From Polyangia bacterium (GTDB taxonomy: Bacteria; Myxococcota_A; Polyangia; Polyangiales; Polyangiaceae): a stretch of 5,026 bases of DNA. Below are positions 1-5,026 of the stretch, one piece after another. The stretch covers positions 1-5,026 of the forward strand of contig JAUIKB010000529.1 of NCBI GenBank assembly GCA_030430975.1, in the 5' to 3' direction. The notes beneath the pieces are model-generated. The model searched no databases. It worked only from the letters and a program-made list of their open reading frames with translations, and was not told where the DNA came from. Position 1 is the first letter of the stretch; every line of letters starts with the position of its first letter. A program made the position numbers and the translations under genes.

Positions 1-1032
1 CGCGACTCGTGGGGATTCGGCCTTGGGCTGATCGGCACGCTGACCCTATACGCGGCGTACGGCTGGGTCGCGTTCACGACGGTGCTGGGGCGTATCACGC
101 TCGGTCAGATGACGATGTACTTCATGCTGTTTCGCCAGGGTCAGTCCGCAGTGTCGGCGATCCTGAGTTCGATCGGCGGCATGTACGAGGACAATCTGTA
201 CCTGTCGACGCTTTACGAATACCTCGAAACGCCGGTCGCTGACGCCGAAGGCCACGAAACGAGCGGGCCGGTGCCGGACGACGGCGTGCGGTTTGAGAAC
301 GTCACCTTCACGTATCCGGGCGCCGATGAACCCGCGCTATCGGAAATCGATCTGCACGTGAAACCCGGCGAGTCACTGGCGCTGGTCGGTGACAACGGTT
401 CCGGCAAGACCACGCTGATCAAGCTGCTGACTCGCTTGTACACACCCGATAGCGGGCGTGTCGTGCTGGACGGTCGCGACCTGCGCGAGTGGGACGAGGA
501 AACCTTGCGACGCCGCGTGGGCGTGATCTTCCAAGACTTCACGCGCTACCAGCTGCGGGTCGGCGAGAACGTCGGCGCCGGCGACGTCGACCACTTCGAC
601 GACGAACAGCGCTGGCGAGACGCCAGCGACCAAGGCATGGCGCGCGACTTCATCGAAGAGCTGCCGGCCGGCTTCGATACTCAGCTCGGCAAGTGGTTCA
701 AAGACGGCCGCGAGCTGTCGGGCGGCCAGTGGCAGAAGATCGCGCTGTCACGAGCGTTTATGCGGTCGGGCGCCGACATCCTCGTTCTGGACGAACCCAC
801 CGCCGCGATGGACGCGGCCGCCGAGGCGACGATCTTCGAACACTTCCGACGCCTCACCGACAACCGCATCGCGATCCTGATCTCGCACCGGTTCTCAACC
901 GTGCGCATGGCCGATCAGATCGTCGTCATCCAACACGGCCGCATCATCGAGCGCGGCAGCCACGAAGATCTGATGGAGCTCGGCGACCACTACGCGCACC
1001 TGTTCTCGCTTCAGGCCAAAGGTTACCAGTAG
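1..1032 (+). CDS. ABC exporter, fused membrane/ATPase subunit (5'-truncated)
   Basis: The C-terminal 343 residues of a fused ABC exporter half-transporter; such proteins work as dimers in the inner membrane and use ATP to export lipids, peptides or drugs. The reading frame is open to the first base, so the start is outside the window; an in-frame GTG at 82 is an internal Val, not the start. Residues about 4-60 are hydrophobic and fit the last membrane helices of a type-1 exporter domain. The ATPase domain begins near residue 96 and is intact: A-loop Tyr105, Walker A GDNGSGKTT at 130-138, Q-loop Gln178, signature LSGGQ at 239-243, Walker B ending Asp264-Glu265, D-loop Asp271 and switch His296. 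The FQDF and LSGGQWQK wording recalls the NisT/SpaT-like branch of subfamily-B exporters, but the substrate cannot be deduced. The gene ends 2 bp from the stop of the convergent gene. Confidence 0.95.
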   Translation, partial: RDSWGFGLGLIGTLTLYAAYGWVAFTTVLGRITLGQMTMYFMLFRQGQSAVSAILSSIGGMYEDNLYLSTLYEYLETPVADAEGHETSGPVPDDGVRFENVTFTYPGADEPALSEIDLHVKPGESLALVGDNGSGKTTLIKLLTRLYTPDSGRVVLDGRDLREWDEETLRRRVGVIFQDFTRYQLRVGENVGAGDVDHFDDEQRWRDASDQGMARDFIEELPAGFDTQLGKWFKDGRELSGGQWQKIALSRAFMRSGADILVLDEPTAAMDAAAEATIFEHFRRLTDNRIAILISHRFSTVRMADQIVVIQHGRIIERGSHEDLMELGDHYAHLFSLQAKGYQ

Positions 1033-1034
1033 CG

Positions 1035-2195
1035 CTAGGCGACCGCCCGCTGCAGCAACTCACCGGTGATCGGACGCCCACGCACGAAGGTCTTCTGGAG
1101 CGTCTTGAGCGCAGCGACGTCGTCGTCCCGGCCGCACGCCTGCTTGGCGGCGGCAACCAGCTCCCGCTCGTCGCGACTCAAGCGTCCGTCGAGCACCGTG
1201 CCGAGCGCGAGAATTCGCAGCACGAGTTCCTGCTCCGGCGCCGACAAACCGCGCAGCTGCTCGACGAACAGCGCCGTGTCGTCGAGGTCCGGCGCCTCTT
1301 GCTCGCCGATGTGACTGCGCACCTCTTCGAACAGCGCAACCAGATTCGGGTGCAGGTCGTGCGTTCGAACGATCGATCCAGCCACGGCACGCAGCGCTTC
1401 GACCTGAGCAACCGGCGACAGCTCCGGCGCGTTTTCGAACACCGACGCGACCAGCGCCTTGGCTGCCGACGGCCCCATCACGCGTAGACGCGCTTCGCGG
1501 ATCACCCACCACGCGACGGCCGCGTTCCATGCCGCCGTCACCGGCACACTTACCAGCACCAGGTACATCTTGAGCGCCGCCCGGCTCAGCGCCCGCCGGA
1601 TCAGCGCCTTGAGCAAGAACGCCGTCAGGCCGACTTTCACCTTGTACAGCAGCCCCACCACCACCAGCACGATCTTCGACACCTCACGGTGGGGATCGAT
1701 CGCGTACCGACCCTCCTTCGGGTTCGGCAGCTCGAGCGCAGCGCGCGCGAGCGCCGCCGCCGTCGTCGTCGCTTCCTGTTCGGCGCTGTCGCCGAACATC
1801 ATCAGATCCGCGGCCCGCGCCAGCTCGTGGACCGACCGCAGTGAATCCCAGTACAAGAACGCGATCTCGGCGATCGTAGCGACGATCGTGACGACTCCGA
1901 TGAACGCCCAGTACTCGACGACGCCCGCCGTGGTGGCGGCCTCGGAACTAAGCCCGAGCTTGCCGGCGTTCATCTCCGCCAGCGCGCAGACCAGCGCCGA
2001 CAGCCCGCCGGCGATCGCAGCCCGAATCACCACACCGGTCTCGATCCGCCTGAGCTGCCGAAGCTCGTCGGGGTTGAGAATATGGATGTCATCGTCGGCG
2101 GTCACGCGCTCGAGCGTCTTGGCGCGCCGACGGAAAAATTCGAGCCCGAAGCGCTCCATGACCGGCAGTTTCGGGACGTCGTGGGACTCGGTCAC
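1035..2195 (-). CDS. predicted multi-pass membrane protein with TerB-like C-terminus
   Basis: A 386-residue protein of unknown function. Visible layout: a basic N-terminus (about 13-35), hydrophobic segments near 55-75 and 90-115, a charged Ala-rich stretch (120-170), further hydrophobic segments near 173-195 and 208-232, then a soluble helical C-terminus (240-386). Within the C-terminus, residues about 325-355 contain DGRLSRDERE, which resembles the acidic turn and helix of TerB-like domains. From memory the overall plan also resembles the proteins annotated as LBF_2804 family, but I cannot verify this. The chosen start is GTG at 2193-2195, placed 8 nt after a TACACT box with no Shine-Dalgarno; an ATG at codon 13 (2157-2159) is an alternative. 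It is divergent from the PhoD-like gene and convergent with the ABC gene, so it is probably monocistronic. The gene is clearly real from its long biased frame; its role is unknown. Confidence 0.85.
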   Translation of the reverse strand: MTESHDVPKLPVMERFGLEFFRRRAKTLERVTADDDIHILNPDELRQLRRIETGVVIRAAIAGGLSALVCALAEMNAGKLGLSSEAATTAGVVEYWAFIGVVTIVATIAEIAFLYWDSLRSVHELARAADLMMFGDSAEQEATTTAAALARAALELPNPKEGRYAIDPHREVSKIVLVVVGLLYKVKVGLTAFLLKALIRRALSRAALKMYLVLVSVPVTAAWNAAVAWWVIREARLRVMGPSAAKALVASVFENAPELSPVAQVEALRAVAGSIVRTHDLHPNLVALFEEVRSHIGEQEAPDLDDTALFVEQLRGLSAPEQELVLRILALGTVLDGRLSRDERELVAAAKQACGRDDDVAALKTLQKTFVRGRPITGELLQRAVA

Positions 2196-2209
2196 GGCGA
2201 CGCAGTGTA
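2196..2209 (-). promoter_or_regulatory. candidate -10 box, leaderless-type, for the membrane-protein gene
   Basis: Reading the minus strand, TACACT (plus coordinates 2204-2209) is followed by 8 nt and then the GTG start at 2195. The 8-nt gap has no purine-rich ribosome binding site. With a usual -10 to start-site distance, transcription would begin at or next to the GTG, giving a leaderless mRNA. No convincing -35 was found 16-19 nt upstream. Confidence 0.45.
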
Positions 2210-2286
2210 GCCAGCCACCGCCTCGTTTCGCCAGCGCTCAGTGCGTGTGGCCCTTGCCCAACCCGGCGATCCTCCCGCCGGTGCAG

Positions 2287-2299
2287 TAGACTCGATCCG
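2287..2299 (+). promoter_or_regulatory. candidate -10 box, leaderless-type, for the PhoD-like lipoprotein gene
   Basis: TAGACT at 2287-2292 is followed by 7 nt (CGATCCG) and then the ATG at 2300. This mirrors the arrangement on the opposite strand of the same 104-bp gap. There is no Shine-Dalgarno, so a leaderless transcript is suggested. A TTGCCC at 2254-2259 is too far upstream (27-nt spacer) to be a standard -35. Confidence 0.45.
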
Positions 2300-3517
2300 A
2301 TGCGTCACCTTTCGCTTGCGCCCATCCTGCTATGCGGGTTGACGGCTTGTTCCGATTCCACGTCCGACTCGTCAGCGTCTGCATCGGATGCCGGCACCGA
2401 TACGCCGATCGGCGACGCCAAACCGGACCGCAACCCGGACGCCACGACCGATGCAACGATCGATGCGACCTCGGACGCCGTTGCGCCATGGCGCGTCCCG
2501 GTCGAATTGCCGAACAAGCCGGCCCCAGGCGCGAACATCAAGACGCTGGTGGTAACGGCGCACACGACGGATCTGCCCGTCAACGACTCCGCACAGGACG
2601 CCGTCGTCGATGTGTGCCTGACGGCCTCGCGCTGCTTTCGGGCTTTTCGGGACGGGCGCGAATCGCTCAGCAGCACCGACCGCAAAGCGTACCGCGAGCG
2701 CCTGCCCGGCGGCGACAACGTCTACTTCGTCGACGTTGCGTCACAAGGTGGAACGCTGGCTCGGGCCGACATCGATCGCGTCGTGCTGCGCCATGTCTCT
2801 GGCACCGCGTGGCAGCCTTCCTGCGTATCCATTCGCGCTGACGGCGAGCCGCTGTTCTGCGAATCGTCGATCCCTCTGCTGAACTCGGGAGCCGAGCACT
2901 CGTTCGAACCGAAGACGACCTGCGGCAGCTGCTACGGTGGGTTCGGTTCCGCACCCAGCAGCGCGGGCACCGTCACGCACGGGCCAATGCTTGGACCTCC
3001 CACCGAAACGAGTGTCTCGGTATGGGCGCGAGCCGACGCCACGCGCCTTGTAACGATGCACCTCGGCCGAGACGCGTCGATGGTTGACGCCGTCCGCGTT
3101 GCCGCCGCCTACCCGTCGCCCGACGCCGATTTCGTTGCGAAGTTCCGGGTCGACGCGCTCGAGCCGGGCACCACCTATCACTATCGCATCGACGTGGACG
3201 GCCAGCCGGTGACACCTGTCGCTCCGATCCGCACGGCGCCCGCCACGGACTCATCACCATCATTCAGCTTGGTGCTGGGGTCGTGCGCCCGGCGTGGCAC
3301 CGCGTCCGGCAACCCCACGCCAATTGGCTTTTTCTCGCCACAAGGCAACGACTTCTCTTCGTTCGAAGACATCGTTACGATGACCGGCAAGACGCCGGAT
3401 CTGTTCGCCTATCTCGGCGATATTCACTATGGTAACACGGACCAGCTCGAGGACCTACGCTGGAACTACCGCGCCACGCGCCTCGATCGACCACGACTTC
3501 GGCGGCAACAATGCTGA
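2300..3517 (+). CDS. PhoD-like metallophosphatase lipoprotein, N-terminal part of a broken gene
   Basis: The front 405 codons of a secreted phosphatase-type lipoprotein. Residues 1-17 are a lipoprotein signal peptide with lipobox LTAC (Cys17 lipidated, Ser at +2, so outer-membrane sorting is plausible). Residues 18-62 form a Ser/Thr/Asp/Ala linker. Residues about 77-190 look like a PLAT/LH2-type beta-sandwich (opening strand at 80-87, GGDNVYFVD at 137-145, a Trp-containing strand near 171), with Cys106, 112, 175, 187, 208 and 211 available for disulfides. Residues about 222-313 match the PhoD N-terminal domain, including a Pro-Gly-Thr-x-Tyr-x-Tyr-Arg strand at 289-296. The metallophosphatase domain starts near 320 with GSC (Cys329, corresponding to the cysteine iron ligand known for Bacillus PhoD) and GDIHYGN at 373-379. 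From about residue 392-396 the family match is lost and the frame ends at TGA 3515-3517. The rest continues in the +1 frame. Alone it lacks most of the catalytic domain and is unlikely to be active. Confidence 0.8.
   Translation: MRHLSLAPILLCGLTACSDSTSDSSASASDAGTDTPIGDAKPDRNPDATTDATIDATSDAVAPWRVPVELPNKPAPGANIKTLVVTAHTTDLPVNDSAQDAVVDVCLTASRCFRAFRDGRESLSSTDRKAYRERLPGGDNVYFVDVASQGGTLARADIDRVVLRHVSGTAWQPSCVSIRADGEPLFCESSIPLLNSGAEHSFEPKTTCGSCYGGFGSAPSSAGTVTHGPMLGPPTETSVSVWARADATRLVTMHLGRDASMVDAVRVAAAYPSPDADFVAKFRVDALEPGTTYHYRIDVDGQPVTPVAPIRTAPATDSSPSFSLVLGSCARRGTASGNPTPIGFFSPQGNDFSSFEDIVTMTGKTPDLFAYLGDIHYGNTDQLEDLRWNYRATRLDRPRLRRQQC
2438..2479 (+). repeat. degenerate 12-nt repeat encoding DAT[T/I/S] units
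   Basis: Three imperfect 12-nt units (2438-2449, 2450-2461, 2462-2473) and a half unit encode DATT-DATI-DATS-DA at residues 47-60 of the lipoprotein. The codons differ between units (GAC/GAT, GCC/GCA/GCG), so the protein motif is conserved more than the DNA. Such low-complexity Asp-rich linkers are common after the lipobox in Myxococcota lipoproteins and probably act as a flexible tether. Confidence 0.7.
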
Positions 3518-4199
3518 CTCCAGCTTGCCGGGCCGCGCCGCGTCGCTTCAGGCGTTCGAAGAGTACTTCCTGAACCCACGGGACCCCGCGCTCGGTCCGG
3601 GTATCTACTATCGGTATAGGTACGCAGACGTCGAGTTCTTCGGCCTGGACACGCGCTACTTCCGCCCAACGCTCGTCGCTGCCGCCGCTGATCCAGACGT
3701 AGAGTTGCTTGGGTCCGCGCAGCGAACGTGGCTGATCGACGCACTCAAGAGCTCGACTGCAACGTTCAAGATCTTGCTGAGCGGCGCGCGCTTCGGCTTG
3801 ACTAGCGGCGACAAGGCGTGGGGGCCGTTTCTCAACTCGCGCGATCGACTTCTTGCCGAGCTACGCGACGCTGGCGTTGAGGGACTGATGTTCGCGTCCG
3901 GCGGACCCCACCGATCGAGCGTGCGTCTCAACCCGACGCCGCTGCCCTATCCCGTCCCGGAATTCACGTCGTCTCCGATGTCGGCGAGCGCGTCGGTGTG
4001 CGCCGCATCCGACACCGAAGTACAGCGCTGCGTCGGCGAGAGCGCCCAAGGCGTCGAAGTACGAAGCTTGATCGTTCTCGAGTTCGACACCACCGCCGAA
4101 GGTCGGCGCGTGCGCGCCCGCCTGTTCGCGGATGCCGGTGACGGCGTCGTAACCGAACCGCTGGCGCCCTACGATCTGTTGGCCAGCGAGTTGAAGTAG
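3429..4199 (+). pseudogene. PhoD-like metallophosphatase, C-terminal part, out of frame with its front half
   Basis: This frame carries the rest of the PhoD metallophosphatase domain. The homologous part starts near 3489 with DHDFGGNN (residues 21-28 from the nominal ATG at 3429). The 20 residues before it are an out-of-frame reading of the upstream gene, so the ATG is not a credible start and has no ribosome site of its own. Recognisable family features follow: a strand ending FFGLDTRYF (70-78), LLGSAQRTWL (93-102), a lysine/leucine strand ending in SGAR (118-121), the DxxW segment at 128-131, then SGGPHRS at 157-163 where the family has a Gly-Asp-x-His metal motif, and a Thr-Ser-Ser-Pro strand at 180-183. 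The loss of that Asp and the broken frame argue for a decayed gene. Alternatively, uncorrected sequence indels hide an intact phosphatase. It ends 25 bp before the stop of the convergent gene. Confidence 0.75.
3455..3497 (+). other. frame break in the PhoD-like gene, with probable local deletion
   Basis: Homology passes from frame 2 (ending with Asn-Tyr-Arg-Ala-Thr, about 3467-3481) to frame 3 (starting Asp-His-Asp-Phe-Gly at 3489). The net change equals one extra base or 3k+2 missing bases. Removing the C at 3488 would read GAT-GAC-CAC-GAC, restoring the family's Asp-Asp-His-Asp motif. Even then, about 15-20 residues normally lying between the Arg-x-x-Tyr helix and the TrpAspAspHisAsp strand are absent, so a deletion also seems to have occurred here. 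The size is judged from memory of family members, not an alignment. Confidence 0.65.
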
Positions 4200-4208
4200 C
4201 TGAGCAAC

Positions 4209-4240
4209 GCCGCGGAGATGCCCGCTACGGCAGTTTTTTT
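4209..4240 (+). terminator. candidate intrinsic terminator after the PhoD-like gene
   Basis: GCC 4209-4211 pairs with GGC 4229-4231 and GCGG 4212-4215 pairs with CCGC 4222-4225, with loop AGATGC and a 3-nt bulge TAC on the right arm. Two bases later comes T7 at 4234-4240, the longest T run in the window and notable in such GC-rich DNA. It starts 10 nt after the upstream stop codon, the right place for a rho-independent terminator of the plus-strand gene. The bulge makes the stem modest. Its right half lies inside the last codons of the convergent gene. Confidence 0.45.
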
Positions 4241-5026
4241 GCGCCGTCTTTAACTGTCTCAGCGCCGCCCTCGATCGCCGCCTTTGCGTCGCTCAGCTTC
4301 CCGAGCGTGGCTTTGATGCGATCAACCGTTTCCGATTCACCAGCAAGCTCGGCTACGGCATCGATCGTGCCGACGATGTCCCCGGACGTCGCGGCCGACA
4401 GTCCTTCGAGCGCGGTCTGAATCGAGCTGTCCTCCGGCGCAAGCTTCGCTAGACCATCGAGCGTCATCGAGGGGTTGGCGGTGATCACGCCCTGCGCCAC
4501 CTTGAGCAGATCGCCGATGAAGCCGATCTTCTCCTCGATCGCCTTGTTGATCGACAGCGGTGACGGCAGCGAAGCCGGAGCCACCCCGTAGTCCTCGGCG
4601 GTGGGACGCTTGCGCTCGGCGCGGAATTCGGCGGCCTCCTTCAGCGACGCAGCGGTGAGCTCCTTGAAGGCGTCTACCGCGCCCTCGGCGTCGTATTTCG
4701 CCAGCACGGCCATCATCGCAAGCACGTCGGCACGGCGCGCGCTGATTTGACGGTGGCCGTCCTCTATCAGCTGCAGCGCGAGCGTCAGATCCGCCAGCGA
4801 TTCGTCCTTCGGGCGGTTGGGGTCAAACGGATCGACCTGTTTCTGTCCGCGGTTTAGCTTCTCGATGATCAGCAGCTTCTGGAACGCAATTTTCTGCAGC
4901 GAATCATGGGAGACGTTGTGCGTCGTCATGATATTGGCGAGCGCGTAGATCGCGAAGTGCGCCTGCTTGACGACCTCGGCGTCGAGCCCGCTGGCCGCCA
5001 CTAGCTCTGCCAACACCTTGTCGTAC
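4225..5026 (-). CDS. hypothetical all-helical soluble protein (5'-truncated)
   Basis: The C-terminal 266 residues of a minus-strand protein; the frame is open through the window end. The GTG at 5014-5016 is preceded in frame by Tyr-Asp-Lys and is most likely an internal Val, so the start is outside. I do not recognise the family. Composition is Ala/Leu/Lys/Glu/Asp-rich and almost entirely predicted amphipathic helix, with no membrane segment. Counting from that Val, a hydrophilic Pro/Asp loop lies at about 58-73 (PFDPNRPKDE) and a Pro/Ser-rich linker at 137-156, separating an N-terminal helical bundle from a C-terminal region of short repeated-looking helices (160-255) that ends in a Lys-rich tail. 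The penultimate codons include an A7 run. It converges on the broken PhoD-like gene with a 25-bp gap. No function can be assigned from sequence or neighbours. Confidence 0.8.
   Translation of the reverse strand, partial: YDKVLAELVAASGLDAEVVKQAHFAIYALANIMTTHNVSHDSLQKIAFQKLLIIEKLNRGQKQVDPFDPNRPKDESLADLTLALQLIEDGHRQISARRADVLAMMAVLAKYDAEGAVDAFKELTAASLKEAAEFRAERKRPTAEDYGVAPASLPSPLSINKAIEEKIGFIGDLLKVAQGVITANPSMTLDGLAKLAPEDSSIQTALEGLSAATSGDIVGTIDAVAELAGESETVDRIKATLGKLSDAKAAIEGGAETVKDGAKKLP

Noticed and set aside
82..84. GTG as the start of the ABC gene
   Set aside because: The frame continues upstream to base 1 with hydrophobic residues that fit a membrane helix of the exporter, so the GTG is an internal Val.
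489..1487. Long plus-strand open frame across the end of the ABC gene and into the convergent gene (332 codons)
   Set aside because: It overlaps two better-supported genes out of frame and antisense, is extremely Arg-rich, and crosses the ABC stop. It is a GC-content artefact.
1871..1888. Perfect 7-bp inverted repeat (CGATCGT, loop AGCG, ACGATCG) as a possible operator or hairpin
   Set aside because: It lies inside the membrane-protein CDS and arises from a repeated Ala-Thr-Ile peptide written with the self-complementary CGATCG. There is no T-tract or promoter nearby.
2254..2259. TTGCCC as a -35 box for the lipoprotein gene
   Set aside because: The spacer to TAGACT would be 27 nt, too long for a sigma-70-type promoter.
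1459..2289. Plus-strand open frame of 276 codons opposite the membrane-protein gene
   Set aside because: Its Ser/Ala/Thr/Arg-rich, featureless translation is what the antisense of a GC-rich hydrophobic gene gives. The minus-strand frame has membrane segments and a promoter-like box.
3429..3517. Programmed ribosomal frameshift joining the two PhoD halves
   Set aside because: There is no slippery heptamer or downstream structure that I can see. The missing residues and the altered GD-x-H motif favour decay or sequence error.
1..5026. CRISPR arrays, tRNA/rRNA genes, insertion sequences, toxin-antitoxin pairs or defence islands
   Set aside because: No regularly spaced repeats, tRNA-like cloverleaf, terminal inverted repeats, transposase motifs or recognisable defence proteins were seen. 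Nearly all bases are accounted for by four genes.

Overview
The window is GC-rich and densely coded. It looks like a chromosomal segment of a Myxococcota-type (delta-proteobacterial) bacterium or a relative. The evidence is a lipoprotein with a long Asp/Ala/Thr/Ser-rich linker behind its lipobox, GTG starts, strong G/C preference at third codon positions, and little or no Shine-Dalgarno sequence before the two visible starts. This taxonomic guess is an inference from style, not from a marker gene.

Layout, left to right. (1) 1-1032, + strand: the 3' part of an exporter-type ABC transporter that fuses a membrane domain to an ATPase domain. The ATPase domain is complete; the 5' end lies outside the window. 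(2) 1035-2195, - strand: a 386-residue predicted membrane protein of unknown role with a C-terminal segment resembling a TerB-like helical domain. Its stop is 2 bp from the ABC stop, so the two genes converge with almost no gap. (3) 2196-2299: a 104-bp divergent intergenic region. On each strand a TA[C/G]ACT box sits 7-8 nt before the start codon, which suggests two leaderless transcripts. (4) 2300-4199, + strand: a secreted lipoprotein with a PLAT/LH2-like domain, a PhoD N-terminal domain and a PhoD metallophosphatase domain. The gene is broken into two reading frames at about 3470-3490. Roughly 15-20 residues expected by the family appear to be missing there, and the late GD-x-H metal motif reads GGPH. 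It is probably a pseudogene, unless the breaks are sequence errors. (5) 4200-4240: a short convergent junction with a candidate hairpin followed by T7, overlapping the last codons of the next gene. (6) 4225-5026, - strand: the C-terminal 266 residues of an all-helical soluble protein that I do not recognise; its 5' end is outside the window.

The genes do not form an obvious pathway or operon: strands alternate (+, -, +, -), so each is probably its own transcription unit. I saw no RNA genes, insertion sequences, CRISPR arrays or phage genes, and no clear new biological system. The most informative observations are the damage pattern in the PhoD-like gene and the paired leaderless-type promoters.
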